From the NCBI GenBank assembly GCA_003254925.1, contig QANZ01004973.1, positions 295,881 to 359,880 of the forward strand: DNA of 64,000 bases, in the 5' to 3' direction. Below are positions 1 through 11,932 of this stretch, piece after piece. The number at the start of each line of letters is the position of its first letter. The first letter of the stretch is position 1. Source of the DNA: Chamaecrista fasciculata. Taxonomy: Eukaryota; Streptophyta; Magnoliopsida; Fabales; Fabaceae. The position numbers and the translations under genes were made by a program. The notes beneath the pieces were generated by a model, which searched no databases, was not told the DNA's origin, and worked only from the letters and a program-made list of their open reading frames with translations.

Positions 1-354
1 AATCAAGTACAAATTAAGAGCCTCTTCGGGGCTCCAAAATCTCAATCTCATCTCATTTAATCATCATCTCATCTTAGGATTGGATGAACAGTAACGATTG
101 GATATTTGTTGGACCCTTCATCTCATCTCATCTCATTCACATCATCATCTCATCCACAACATCATTTTATTTTCTCTTACATTTACTAAACTATCCATAC
201 TCATATACCTATAATTACCTATTCTCTAATACAAATATAAAAAAAACAATTAGACAAAATAGTAATTTTACATACCCTCATTTATTACACTTATCATTTT
301 CTCTCTTTATCTATCATTTTTTATCATCTTTTTTTCTTTTTCACCTACACATCT

Positions 355-692
355 AGGAAGCATGGACACTGACACGGACACGGGACACGACACGGACACA
401 GCGACACGCTAAACTCTCAAAATTACGCGACACGACACGTCATATATTTATATATATAAATAATTAAATATTCATAATTTTTAATGAACAAATTAAAAAT
501 TACAAGTTTTATTCATAATATATGTCATATGTATTATTATTTTCTCTTATATGTCATGCTAAAGTCACAAAAAATTGATTTATATTTTAAAATTTATGAA
601 TATGTGTCGTGTCGGTGTCGTACGGGTGTCAGACACTGACACGTGTCTGACACGGCGACACGCCCTCAAAATGAAGTGTTCATGCTTCTTAG
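355..692. mobile_element. Mutator-type MITE nested in the PIF-like element
   Basis: The inverted ends are AGGAAGCATGGACAC on the left and GTGTTCATGCTTCTTAG on the right. Both arms are rich in GACACGG/CGTGTC units, so the 338-bp element can fold on itself. It is flanked by a perfect 10-bp direct repeat CTACACATCT at 345-354 and 693-702. A 9-11 bp target duplication is the hallmark of Mutator-like elements. The duplication lies inside PIF-like arm sequence, so this insertion is the younger event. No coding capacity is visible. Confidence 0.72.
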
Positions 693-959
693 CTACACAT
701 CTCTCTCTCTCCTTCACGCACACATCTCTCTCAAATATATATATATATATAAATATATTGTTATTTTATGTATATATATATTATATCTCTCTCTTATTCT
801 CAATTCTTAAATATATATATATATATAGAAATGTTATATATTGTATTATATATATTTATACTAACTTAATTAAACAAAAATTATTTTTGTTCATTTGCAA
901 TGTTGTTATTTTTTTAGTCCCAATATTTTTCGATTTGTTTTGAGTAAAATATACAATTG

Positions 960-1870
960 AATCCTTAAATTATTTTTTAAGCATTTTGATCCTCAAACTA
1001 TGAGCTCAGTTTCCTTGGCTCCTAAAACTATTTTTTGTTTAGTTTCTTTTCCTCAAACTATGCAATTAGTTTCATTTTGGTCCTCAAACTATTTTTTGTT
1101 CTATATTCATGTCCAAAATCATTTGATACGTTGTGGATAATGGAGAAATAACGGTTATTTTTTGGTTGGGAAAATACACAAGTTTCCACGTGTCAGTTAT
1201 TTTTTTTGTTCGAATCATGGGTAGCCAAAAAATTGCATTGTTGTTTTGTTTTTATTGTTTCAATGTTCTTCTATTTTTTCGGTCATAAAACTATTTATGG
1301 TTAGATTTTTTACTCAAATTACGAGATGAGTTGCCTTTTGGTCCGCAAAATATTTGTTATATTTTTTAGTCCAAACTGCAACATTCCTATATGTTTTTTA
1401 CTATTATATAATTCAATCCATACCTTTTTTTCATATATTTTATGAAGTTTTGTGTAAAAATTAAAAGGAGTTAAAATAATTTTTTATCTTTCCATTTGTT
1501 GCCATTATTACTAGTCTGATCCTTAAACTATGAGATTAGTTTCGTTTCAATAATAAAACTATTTCTGGTCTTATTTTGTTTATCAAACTACGAGATTAGT
1601 TATGGATCGATTTATTGGATCGATACAAAGTTGTGGACCAAAGTGTGTGTTTACAATAATTTTCATGTTATTTGCATTCTAGTCCCCAAACTATTGTTTA
1701 TTATTTTTTGGTCGTTGAATTTCATAAATAGACTCGCTTATTGATGAGCTGGATTTTCTACAGGCCCCGAGTTATCATTTACACATGTTAGGGATTGATT
1801 AATTGGACAGGTACAAATTTATGGACCAAATTGTAATCTTAAAATAATTTTAATATTATTTTCATTTTGG
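960..1870. repeat. Degenerate internally repetitive AT-rich sequence
   Basis: Phrases such as CCTCAAACTATGAGATTAGT recur in diverged form near 990, 1050, 1082, 1520 and 1576, alternating with TTTTGGTCC-like motifs. The text resembles old plant non-coding repeats and has no reading frame worth reporting. It forms the core of the surrounding PIF-like element. I cannot assign it to a named family. Confidence 0.4.
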
Positions 1871-2790
1871 TCCATCATCTCATCCAATGAGGTTGACCCT
1901 AAACCCTTCATCCAAAAATATCTCATCCTCACTCTTTTAAAGAGCATCTAATCTCAACACCATCTCATACAACCCACCACCAAACACCTATCATCTCATC
2001 TCATCATCTCCATCTCATCTCATTATTTCCTACCATTTCTACCCCTATACAAATTAAAAAAATCTATAAATCCATTTCAACCAACCACAATCATTACATA
2101 CCCTTTTATATTATTTCACACTCTATTTAACATCATTTTCTCTAAAATCACCCAAACACAAATGCATCATTTCATCTCATCTCATTACAACATCATCTTA
2201 TCTCAATCACTTGGATGACTTTGATCGAAATGTAAGGGCTCCCAAACAGGCCCTAACTGAGCCAAGGCGAACCGAGAGCCAAGTTATGTTCATCCCTACT
2301 GTAATGTATCAGGTACATCACACAAATCGAAGATAAAATGTTGTTTTGTTTGGATCAAAAGTCAACGTCAATTTGATTGATTTTTTAAAAAGAAAAAAAA
2401 AACAAGGAAGACTATGGTACATACGTGAGCCCAAAGGATGTCTCTTATTCTCAATCAGTGAAATGCAGAGAATAAGAGAGGTTTGCAAACTGCGAGTGGT
2501 GGGCCTGCAAGCTATAAAGCCCATTCAATTGAAAGTTGGCTGTGGCTTGTGACCTATCATTATAATAAACTATAATTTCTATAACCCACAAAAGCAACAC
2601 ATAATTCTCAACCCAAAAAGAAAGAAAGAACTATTCTCTTTCCTGTCTCCGTCATTAACAGAACGACTCATTCATAAACAACGAGATATTTAGTTCTGGG
2701 TAATTCCAATTCAAAAGTTCTCTTAAATTCTCAATCTTTTTAAAATTAAATAAGAAAAAAATCAAAAGTGATGAAGCTCCGATATATTTG

Positions 2791-2840
2791 AAGCACGAGT
2801 ATTATATTCTGGCAAAAAAAAAAAAGCACGAGTATTATAT
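2791..2840 (+). mobile_element. Micro-retroposon-like insertion with 17-bp duplication
   Basis: The 17-bp host sequence AAGCACGAGTATTATAT occurs at 2791-2807 and again, perfectly, at 2824-2840. Between the copies lie only 16 bp: TCTGGC followed by ten A. The arrangement matches a target-site duplication around the last few bases of a poly(A)-tailed retroposon. It belongs to the class described in the findings. Confidence 0.6.
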
Positions 2841-5267
2841 AGCTGAGACATTTATACAGTTGCAACTGACATAACAGGGGACCACCTGGTTGTGAAGGGT
2901 TGATACATGAGCTAAAATCAGCTGTATAAGGTGGTGGAGAATACTGTTGTTCTAATCTATCACAACTTGAGGAATGATTGAAAGCATTATTAATATTCGG
3001 TTCCTAGCTAATTCATTCGAAAAGGGTTCACTTTGTTGAGCAACCGTTATAATTGATGATAATTAAGCAATGATTGACATTTGACAACAATTAATGGAGT
3101 TTCCAATATTCATCATTGAGTAGGAGTTCAGTGTTTATAACTTAATTTTGTGATAATGGATATAGTGCTACTATTTATATATTATAATGTAGATATATCA
3201 CACTTATATTAGTTTAAAATTATTTTTAAACCCATTCTTAGAACGTGGTTGGTACGTATACATGGGTTATTGATCTTTTGTTTTCTGGTGATGAGATTTT
3301 GGGAACGTGATTTCTAAAATTATTTTCCAATTCATCTGATTTAATTTACTTAATTTAAATATTTGACGGTATGTATTTCTTATTTTCTATAAATATTTTA
3401 TTCATATGTTTCATCACAGTATCTTTAGAAAGTCTGAAAATATATTTCAAGTTTATCTTGTACTTTTTTAAAAAAAAAATATATAAGTAGAAATATAAAA
3501 TGAAATATCAAGGTTGTATTGTAAAATAGTAAAGAATAGAGTAATGGACATTGAGAAGTCAAGAAGTCAAGAATGATAAAGATTTTTATTTTAAATTTAT
3601 GTTTAAAATAAGATCAGCTGGATTCATATTTCGTCTTTTAATTTTAACAAGGTTTACAATATATAATTGGTCTATATTATTGAATTCCAGTTTTCATTAT
3701 AATTGTCATTTCTTTATAATATAATTTAGTGGATTTAGATATTTAAAAAAATAATAAATATTATTATATCACAAGAACATATTCATTTGAAAATTAAAAT
3801 GAAAATTTTATAAAAATTATATTTTTCATATCATAATATAGGAAAAAAATATATTGTACACTAAATATTTATATATGAATTACAAAAATGTCTCCTAGTA
3901 ATTTTTTTTAAGTATGAGACTATTTTATGACTAGTTGTTAACACTTAAATAGAAGATCTACAATGAACAGATTAGTTATTACCAATGAATACTCTAATTA
4001 ATACAAACCAAAAATTAGATCTAATACTTCAACCTTCAATTCTTAGGCAAAATAAAAAACAAAAAACATTTCCATGTAAATTTTATTTATAATCTTATAC
4101 CGCGACCCATGATTCAGTTGGTAATAAATGTCTGAGCCAACTTTAGTTTTATCTTCTTCTTTTATTATTATTATTATTATTTTTTTGGCCGGGCTTCAAC
4201 TTTAGGATAATCATATTGTTTAATTAGCTGTCACCATGCTTCATGTTCCCCTCTCCGTCTATGAGAACGTGAGGCGGTACCATGTGCTTCGCTAACCGCT
4301 CCCTCCAAAATTAATCTCTATGTTTTCCTTTTCAATTTTCTTCCCCCACGTGAATCCGACATTAGTTAGTTAATAATTAGAGAAATATAATGTCATATTA
4401 CATTAATACACATTACATTACATGTGAACAAATCAAGCAATTTAATCTATATATATACATGGTCATGCTCATGAGCTATGATAACCGTGTCATTCAATTC
4501 ATTCTTGACCGTTATTAATGACCAAATGTGCCATGTCTTGACAAGAAACAAGACTAATACTGCTCTAATTAATGGATCTCGATCACATGATGTTATCAAT
4601 TACTATCATGCAAGATGAATATACAGTAGTATAATAATATCTATCTCCTAATCATAATATTTTCTTTTTCCCCCCAAGTACATATATATAACCACTAATT
4701 TGCATAACAAATTATATAATAGATGATTTAAGAGAACAATTAAAAAGAGTAAATTTCAAAAGTAATTACTCTTTATAACACACCAGTTTTAAATTAAGTA
4801 TTAAAAAGAAATTTTACCACTTTAAATTATTGATTTTTTTTTATTAGACGGAATTCGAGGAATCATGTTAATAGTGAGAGTCAAAGTCTACAAAAATTTT
4901 CTATTTTTGCATCAAAATTCCTCCCTCATAGAAATAAAAAGTTAAATGCATAGAAAATTAATAGTTATGGTCTCAAAATAGTATTTTAATCCAAATTTTC
5001 GTTAAATTTTAGGCGGAAGACCCTTTTCTGCTAACAGAGCAAACATCAGTTCCTAAAATTATAACTTTTCAAACCACAAGAACCCGATCTCAAAATATCC
5101 CAAACTATAGAGACCTTCTATATAATTTACTCTAATTTTTAATTTCTCAATAAAAAATAAGAAATCATAACTATCTTGTTAATTTCCCCTTATCTTTCCC
5201 TCAGCAATTCTTAATTCAAAGTTTCTGACATATTAGTTCCAAAATAATTCAACTTGGGGTTAGAGTT

Positions 5268-5895
5268 AGGGGTGTTCAAAACCGAACCAGACTAATTTGA
5301 ACAAACTAAACCAATTCGAACCGAAGCAAAAATCGAACTAAACTGATTAATGAGCGGCTTGGTTTGATTAAAAATACATTAAAATTGAATGGTTTGGTTT
5401 GGTTAACAATTTGGATATGCAATTAGCCGAACCGACCGCTGCTATTTATATATATAGTTTTTTTCACTTATATTGTATTATATGTAATTACATTTATTGA
5501 AAAATTATTATTTTTTTATAATCATTTGATTCTATCGTATTTTTTATTATGTTATTTTATTGAATCAATTTTTTTTACTTCAGACAACAACTAACTATTA
5601 TTCTTCGTCATAAAATTTTATCCTCTCAAATCTCTAGTCTTATTTATCAATTTTTTATATATTCTATAAATTAAACTTAAAACTCCAAAACATTATTTTA
5701 TTTTTCTAACTTTATAATTAATTAATAAAGGCAACTAAGAAACTTCGACCGCTCAAACTCCTTAGTTTTTTGTTTGGTTTGATTTAGTTAAACAAAATAT
5801 TTTTAACCGTTTGATTAAAAATTACTTCAAACCGATATAAGCGATTTGATTAAAAATTTTATTTAAAACCGTTCAAACCGCCCAACAAATATCTC
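5268..5895. repeat. CCGAACC/GGTTTGG-rich dispersed repeat
   Basis: The left end starts GGGGTGTTCAAAACCGAACC and the right end is rich in ACCGTTCAAACCG. Complementary GAACC and GGTTTGG runs occur on both sides of an AT-rich middle. Sequences opening with GGGGTGTTCAAAACCGAACC are widespread non-coding repeats in plant genomes, as far as I recall. The exact boundaries and class (hAT- or MITE-like) are uncertain. Confidence 0.4.
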
Positions 5896-6209
5896 TGCTT
5901 AGAGGACCGGAGATATCAAGTTTTCACATTTTTTGAATGTACACTCAAAAAATAACAATTAAACTTCATTCCGTATCGTTTGTGATGAGACAACCAATAA
6001 ATACAGAGGAAAAAGAATGCTACTGTACAAATATTGATCATTTGAATACTTGAATCTATGTTTACACGGAGACATCGATCCTCAAATCTTCTCACTTCAT
6101 TGTGCTTGTATATGATTTATATATCAGTTTTAAACAACAAAATTAAAAAGATCAGCTTTTGTATTGTTTAATTTGTGGGTTAATTCATAACCTTCCTTCT
6201 TCCTTCTGT

Positions 6210-7196
6210 TCACTGTGTACGAGTGTTAAGCAAAGCAACACGCGAATTGATCAAAGCCCTAAAAACCCTTTCGCTGGCACTTTCAATACCACATATAGAT
6301 TCTTCTAAATCTCGCATTCTCTTCAAAACCGATCTCACTTCCACTTCACAATTATGATCATCATCATTATCTCCCTTTTTCTTCTTCTTCAAATAATTGG
6401 TTATCAGATTCTCCACCCCATCATCTTCCACTAGCTCTTTAATCCCTTCCTCTTCCTTCTTCTTCTTCTTTCTCGTCCCTCTCGTTGACATCTTGACCAG
6501 CTGCGTCCACGTCAGCTTCTTCCTCGACGACGAAAACGACGACCCGATCCCATCGAACAGAGCAACCGACACTAACAGCGTGACTCGGATAACGTCCTCG
6601 ATCACGCCTGCCAGCTCAGCATCTCCAATGGACACCAAAACGGCATCACCCAACGACGTCGTATTAATACTGACACTGACACATAATCGCATGTCCGACA
6701 CCAGTTTCTCCATCTCCTTGGCCATAATTTTCTTGGCCTTCACGTAAAGAACCACCTTGGACTCGTCTCTCTTCCTTAATCCCATCTGTGCACACGAGTG
6801 GTGTTCCTTTAAAGCCAAGATGGAGGATTGGAATATTCCGAAGACGTCGACGAAGCGGAGGAAATCTTCTAGAAGCTTCTCGACCCAGGTGGGCTGATGG
6901 CGGCGGAGGGAGTCTTGAGTCTGAGGAAGGTGGAGGATGTGTTCCAGAGTGTCGTGCATTTCCTTGAGACGGTTGAGGCCGTTACAGATGTCGGCGGATG
7001 TTAGTTGGTGAAGTTTGGAAGCCGAGGACCAGGAGGTTAGGCCGTTGATCTCTTCTTTGATCTGAGAGATCAACGGGTGAGATCTGCAGGGAAGACTGAT
7101 GGACCTGATGTGGTGGGAGATCGGAGGTTTTTGAGATGGACGGTTAGGATTGCTTTTGTTTGGGAAACTGAGAGAGCGTCCGAATACGCCAACCAT
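6210..7196 (-). CDS. DUF241 family protein (328 aa, single exon)
   Basis: One uninterrupted frame of 328 codons starts at the ATG whose complement is 7194-7196 and ends in TGA at 6210-6212. The protein opens with a basic stretch, then SHHIRSISLPCRSHPLI and [11 protein letters not shown], followed by long helical segments such as WVEKLLEDFLRFVDVFGIFQ and ALKEHHSCAQMGLRKRD. This order is typical of plant DUF241 proteins, which are usually intronless, about 280-330 aa and found in tandem families. Their molecular function is not established, although some are linked to root or BPS1-like growth phenotypes. Two charged low-complexity inserts are present near residues 240-255 (KKKKKEEE) and 270-280 (KKKKKGDNDDD). 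The C-terminal ESASERVFRALINSRVALLN is a conserved DUF241 ending. No neighbouring copy lies in this window. The family call is secure, the function is unknown. Confidence 0.85.
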   Translation of the reverse strand: MVGVFGRSLSFPNKSNPNRPSQKPPISHHIRSISLPCRSHPLISQIKEEINGLTSWSSASKLHQLTSADICNGLNRLKEMHDTLEHILHLPQTQDSLRRHQPTWVEKLLEDFLRFVDVFGIFQSSILALKEHHSCAQMGLRKRDESKVVLYVKAKKIMAKEMEKLVSDMRLCVSVSINTTSLGDAVLVSIGDAELAGVIEDVIRVTLLVSVALFDGIGSSFSSSRKKLTWTQLVKMSTRGTRKKKKKEEEGIKELVEDDGVENLITNYLKKKKKGDNDDDHNCEVEVRSVLKRMRDLEESICGIESASERVFRALINSRVALLNTRTQ

Positions 7197-7277
7197 ATTT
7201 CCTCTCTAGTTTCTTTATTCCTCTTTTGCTGGAAGGAAGCTAAGGGATATGAATGATTACAGTTATGACTTGGAGAG

Positions 7278-7285
7278 TATATAAA
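7278..7285 (-). promoter_or_regulatory. Possible TATA element of the DUF241 gene
   Basis: The minus strand reads CCCCTTTATATACTC about 82 bp upstream of the ATG. The position fits a plant core promoter, but the motif matches the consensus better on the plus strand, so support is weak. Confidence 0.3.
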
Positions 7286-7718
7286 GGGGTGGACAATAAC
7301 TGAGGACTAGCTAGCTACTGTAATGTAATGTAATACACTAATATTATAATTAACAGGGAAATTGAAAAACGTAACAGTGTGTTAGAGATAGACGCACGAG
7401 GGGTTGATTGAGATTTGAGAGAAAGTGAAAGTGGAAGGGGGAATAAATTGAGCTGTGAATGGGAGAGTCATGTGGATAATGGAGACTCTCTAGTGGTTCC
7501 TCGAGGGGACACCATGTGGCTTTGACACGCTGGCTTTTCCCTAAAACTCTTTCTATATAATGACAAATATTACAGCGTCGAATTGGTGGACCCCACACAC
7601 AAATATTACATTTGTTTTGCGGTCAAACTGCGACGACTGAGGGCGGCGATTTGAACGGATATATATATATATTTGTAAAATATTTCATAATAAGTATAAA
7701 AAATAAAAAATAAAACCT

Positions 7719-8030
7719 ATTCTCTAAATTTATAACGAGTTAACTAATCAGTCTATAAATAATCAAAATACGATTTGATCCTTGAAATATTTAATTGTCA
7801 ACCATTTGGTCTTTAATGATTATTTAGTCATCGAATTTAAATTAATTTATACTTTTTAGTCTCTAAATTTATACTAAATCAATACTTTTTTTATTTTTAA
7901 ATTTGCACTAAATTTTTATTTTTTAGTCTATAAAGGCTAAATTGTTGAGAATTACAATAATTTAAGGACTGTGCAGTATTTTTTTATTATTTATGAACTG
8001 ATTAGTTAATTTGGTATAAATTCAGAGACA
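7719..8030. mobile_element. MITE with about 42-bp terminal inverted repeats
   Basis: The left arm (7721-7763) contains CGAGTTAACTAATCAGTC and TATAAATAAT. The right arm (7985-8027) contains the inverted counterpart ATTATTTATGAACTGATTAG followed by TTAATTTGG. The arms are roughly 80% complementary over about 42 bp and enclose about 220 bp of non-coding AT-rich DNA. I did not identify a convincing target duplication, so the superfamily is unassigned. Confidence 0.5.
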
Positions 8031-8726
8031 AAATAACAAATTTTCGAAAAAAGAATAAAGATAAAGTAAATATAGATTTTGTCTCAAATATTTATATTTT
8101 TATAGTATATCTTCAGTATTTGATATTATATAGTATAGCTATTTTTTTATATTTTATATTTAATGTTATATTTGAAGTTTCTATATATTTATTTTTATAT
8201 ATGATAATGATATGTATATTTGTCTATATCTAATATTTTCCAATATTTTGAGATTTTGGATATTTTAAACATCAGATATATGAAATAGAAATACAGATGC
8301 TGATATATCATATATAGATAAAGTATAAATGTTAAATTTAATAGATCTATAGATATACAAATAGTAAATAAAAAACATCAGATATATATGTCGTAGCCTC
8401 ATAATTCCATCACCTAATAATTCAAACAGTTATACGGTGAATGAACAATTGAAAATGAAGCACTATTACGTGGTTCTAGTTTCTACAAATCAAAGTGTAA
8501 GTTTAGCCCATACAATTTTTGGCTTATTGGCACCAAACTATACAGCATGGCTGTCCCTATTCCCTAACACTAGGAGCATGAGCTTTGTGCAGGAAAACCC
8601 GCGTCCATTTATCTATACATTTTAATCAACTTATTATTAATGCATCTAATTAAAGTATATATTCATCGATTTTAGCTGTATACTGCATCTCTATAGTCTC
8701 TGGTACTGTATATTAATTGTTTGCTA
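8031..8726. other. AT-rich intergenic DNA, nothing recognised
   Basis: This is low-complexity ATAT-rich text with no credible reading frame. The 62-codon frame at 8437-8625 has no family features. Confidence 0.5.
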
Positions 8727-8973
8727 AAATTATTATTTTGGCTAATTGTTTTTTTTATATTTGTATTAGTAAATAGATAATTATAGATATATGAGTAGGG
8801 ATAGTTTAGTAAATGTAAGAGAAAATGAAATGACGTTGTGGATGAGATGGTGATGTGAATGAGATGAGATGAAGGGTCCAACAAATACCCAATCGTTACT
8901 GTTCATCCAATCCTAAGATGAGATGATGATTGAATGAGATGGGATTGAGATTTTGGAGCCCCCAAACAGGCCC
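8727..8973 (-). mobile_element. Truncated second copy of the PIF/Harbinger-like arm
   Basis: Read on the minus strand from 8973, this matches the left arm of the element at 18-260 over about 240 bp at roughly 90% identity by eye. It includes GGGCCTGTTTGGGGGCTCC and the GATGAACAGTAACGATTGG block. It ends at GGCCC followed by TTA, a possible PIF-type 3-bp target. The opposite end is not found, so the copy is truncated. Confidence 0.65.
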
Positions 8974-9103
8974 TTAATTAGCGTGATGCAAATTCGAAGA
9001 AAATTTTATGTAGAAATCTTAAACTTTAGAGGATATATAATTAATAGTGTATGAGGATCAATCGAGATTAAGAATCCCATAGGATATTGTGAAAATCTTC
9101 GAA

Positions 9104-9836
9104 NNNNNNNNNNNNNNNNNNNNNNNNNNNNNNNNNNNNNNNNNNNNNNNNNNNNNNNNNNNNNNNNNNNNNNNNNNNNNNNNNNNNNNNNNNNNNNNNN
9201 NNNNNNNNNNNNNNNNNNNNNNNNNNNNNNNNNNNNNNNNNNNNNNNNNNNNNNNNNNNNNNNNNNNNNNNNNNNNNNNNNNNNNNNNNNNNNNNNNNNN
9301 NNNNNNNNNNNNNNNNNNNNNNNNNNNNNNNNNNNNNNNNNNNNNNNNNNNNNNNNNNNNNNNNNNNNNNNNNNNNNNNNNNNNNNNNNNNNNNNNNNNN
9401 NNNNNNNNNNNNNNNNNNNNNNNNNNNNNNNNNNNNNNNNNNNNNNNNNNNNNNNNNNNNNNNNNNNNNNNNNNNNNNNNNNNNNNNNNNNNNNNNNNNN
9501 NNNNNNNNNNNNNNNNNNNNNNNNNNNNNNNNNNNNNNNNNNNNNNNNNNNNNNNNNNNNNNNNNNNNNNNNNNNNNNNNNNNNNNNNNNNNNNNNNNNN
9601 NNNNNNNNNNNNNNNNNNNNNNNNNNNNNNNNNNNNNNNNNNNNNNNNNNNNNNNNNNNNNNNNNNNNNNNNNNNNNNNNNNNNNNNNNNNNNNNNNNNN
9701 NNNNNNNNNNNNNNNNNNNNNNNNNNNNNNNNNNNNNNNNNNNNNNNNNNNNNNNNNNNNNNNNNNNNNNNNNNNNNNNNNNNNNNNNNNNNNNNNNNNN
9801 NNNNNNNNNNNNNNNNNNNNNNNNNNNNNNNNNNNN
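9104..9836. other. Assembly gap (733 N)
   Basis: An unbroken run of N is followed directly by an AT dinucleotide run (9837-9854), which probably caused the gap. Nothing can be said about the content, and any reading frame across it is meaningless. Confidence 0.99.
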
Positions 9837-10767
9837 ATATATATATATATATATTAGAGAAGATATTGAGAAGTGCGTGTGATATGTGATTCTATGAATT
9901 AATACATATAACAGTATCTCAAAACTTAATTAGAAGCTAGTTATGGGAAAGTAAGCAATAATGATAAAATTAAATGATGAGGCCGGAGCTTTGTTGATGA
10001 CATGTTAAGTCGTTTTCTTGAATGAAGAGACACTCAAATCATAATTTATCAGTATACTAAACCAAACTGTTGGAAAATATATATATATATACATATATAT
10101 ATATATTATCAATTCAATTCAGCGGTTTTGTTCAAAGAAAAAAAAAAAAGAACAATACACTTTTTCGGCCAATTAATTATAACCGTTGGCTTGTGGCTTA
10201 TTATAGTTGCACTTGCACATCATATCATGTCTTCGCTATCTACCAAACTAATTATTGTTCAAAATAATTAGTATTAATCAATAGAATGAAGTGCACCAAA
10301 AAAGACAATTTGCAAGTAGCCGTACAAAGCCAGAAATATATAAAGTCACCAAAAATGAAAATTTAACCAGTCAAATATATAATTAATTATCAACTATATG
10401 TATTATGTAGTGTATATGATCACGAGAATTCCATGTCAAACAATAATACTCATGAGTAGTCATGTCTTGTGAAACATTTTTTTAGTGCGGATTATTGATT
10501 CCAGGTTGTGAATATGACTCGTGGAAAATAGCTAGTAAAACAACTATCTGCCTTGGTCTTGGAATGTTACAACTCAAGAATTAGACATCACAGATAGGCA
10601 TGCATGTTTAATCATAAATTTAGACATCACAGATAGTCATTACATAAATATATTGTCTTTCCAGACTTCAACACTAGCTACTATCAGAGTGTTGGAATGA
10701 CAAGCGCGTTTCCGTTTCTTTTTCCCAAATGAAAAAACAGATCAACGTCTTAAATCATAATATTGAG

Positions 10768-10985
10768 TAGGGGCTTTGCGTGCCCTAACGGGTACGTAAA
10801 TATATATGTAATTAAAATAAATGAGAGTTCACCAAAAAAAATAAGGGACTAAATCGTTAACTCAGTAAAAAAAAAATAGANCAGTAAAAAAAAATAGATC
10901 AAATAATAATTTTCTTCTTATTATTGATTTTGTACTATAGTTTTAAAATGTGGACGACCAGAAAGGGGTGGAACCATATAATATA
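10768..10985 (+). repeat. Dispersed repeat family, copy A (CGTGCCCTAACGGG headed)
   Basis: The sequence starts GGGGCTTTGCGTGCCCTAAC and runs to AAAGGGGTGGAACCATATAA. The same start, internal phrases (a 'GGGACTAAATCGTTAACT'-like block) and end occur in copy B at 37523-37715. A single N at 10881 lies between two near-identical CAGTAAAAAAAAATAGA stretches, so the internal length may be wrong here. The repeat has no coding potential and its class is unknown. Confidence 0.6.
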
Positions 10986-11046
10986 AGATGAAAAAACTCA
11001 CTCATATTTAAGCAGATATTATGTTACTGATGATATATATCTCAGT

Positions 11047-11085
11047 ATGCATTGATTTTTTTTTTTAAAAAACATGCATTGATTT
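11047..11085 (-). mobile_element. Micro-insertion with 12-bp duplication
   Basis: ATGCATTGATTT occurs at 11047-11058 and at 11074-11085. The 15 bp between are T8-A6-C. The insert lacks the GGCC cap seen in other members, and the host DNA is AT-rich, so it is a weaker example. Confidence 0.4.
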
Positions 11086-11773
11086 GCGCTAGCGCTAATA
11101 TATCTCAGTATATATATATGATTACATTTTTCAATAAAATTTAATATTTACATTTTTTATAAAATAATAGTTATCTTTATCATTGGTCAAGAAGTAAAAG
11201 TTGTCTTAATTATTCACTACTATATAGAAAAATATTGCGTAATATTCCGGTTTATATTTTTTTTAATTTACATTTTATAATTTTTTCTATATAATAGTTA
11301 ACTAATTATAACTATGTGATCTTTGGACCTCTTAAAATAAATGACAAGATGGTTTTAATTAAAAAAGTATAAGAAACAAGTATGAGTTCACTTGTCATGA
11401 TGGGACACTGAATTAATAATTAAATTATTTTAAAATTAAAAAAATAAATTGAAAAGTTAAATATCAGATCATAATCTATTTTATTAAACAAAAATATTCA
11501 AAATACTCATCATTCATCAATAAATTCTGAACTTTGTCACTATTTTTGTTTTTTTGGCGGCAATGGTGATTGATTTCCTCAAGTTGGATCAGTTTTCTTC
11601 TTTTGGAGAATGAAAGTTGGGATGGTAGTAAATAAGTAAAACAATAGCTTGCCTATGAATTGTGGGTAATGGACTTATGGTATGGACTAGACTAGAGTCT
11701 TCAAACTCTGGACAGAGATGAATTAAAGTCCAAATAATACGAATTAATGGGCTCTCTCTTAGAATACTGAAAC

Positions 11774-11821
11774 AAAGAAATAACGATTTTCAGGCCGAAA
11801 AAAAAAGACATAACGATCTTC
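11774..11821 (+). mobile_element. Micro-insertion with imperfect 18-bp duplication
   Basis: AAAGAAATAACGATTTTC (11774-11791) and AAAGACATAACGATCTTC (11804-11821) differ at two positions and flank the 12-bp AGGCCGAAAAAA. The mismatches suggest an older event. The insert again has a GGCC core followed by A. Confidence 0.5.
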
Positions 11822-11932
11822 TTCATTGCACATTAAAAAAAAAAAACTGCGGTTTGCTATCGAGAGGAGCTGAGCTAAGTCTCACTTCCAGAGTAGGTAG
11901 TAAGATTCAACCTCCGACGAAGCGAAGCGGGA

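Larger units (their letters stand above)
18..2253. mobile_element. PIF/Harbinger-like non-autonomous DNA transposon (composite)
   Basis: The left end reads GAGCCTCTTCGGGGCTCC after TAA (15-17), and the right end reads GGGCTCCCAAACAGGCCC before TAA (2254-2256). The two ends are imperfect inverted repeats flanked by a 3-bp TAA duplication, which is the signature of PIF/Harbinger (Tourist) elements. Both subterminal arms are rich in CATCTCATCT-type repeats. No transposase reading frame is visible, so the element is non-autonomous. The interior is composite, with a Mutator-type MITE at 355-692 and a repeat-rich core at about 960-1870. The left arm has a close second copy in reverse orientation at 8727-8973. 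The two ends might belong to two neighbouring copies rather than one 2.2-kb element, and I cannot exclude that. Confidence 0.6.
2257..6209. other. Intergenic AT-rich stretch without a recognisable gene
   Basis: I find no convincing reading frame. The overlapping open frames around 2318-2552 are short and on opposite strands. Beyond one micro-insertion at 2791-2840, a candidate near 4139-4205 and the repeat at 5268-5895, I see nothing functional here. The sequence just downstream of the DUF241 stop (below 6210) would be that gene's 3' UTR. Confidence 0.5.
10986..11932. other. Intergenic and 5' flank of the WD40 gene
   Basis: The stretch is AT-rich and holds two micro-insertions (11047-11085, 11774-11821). 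The last 100 bp or so, with GGTTTGCTATCGAGAGGAGC, are probably the 5' UTR of the downstream gene. No clear TATA box is seen. Confidence 0.4.

Noticed and set aside
4139..4205. Possible micro-insertion with CAACTTTAG duplication and a GGCCGGGC cap
   Set aside because: The duplication is only 9 bp and the insert (about 48 bp) is mostly TTA repeats. It is too weak to list with the other members, although the GGCC cap is suggestive.
6397..6747. 116-codon plus-strand frame
   Set aside because: It is the antisense shadow of the DUF241 gene. Its Ser/Phe richness reflects the complement of Lys/Glu codons.
7350..7598. 82-codon minus-strand frame upstream of DUF241
   Set aside because: It shows no family features and lies in the gene's upstream region. 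It is probably chance.
9089..9889. 266-codon open frame
   Set aside because: It runs through the N block and is an artefact of unknown bases.
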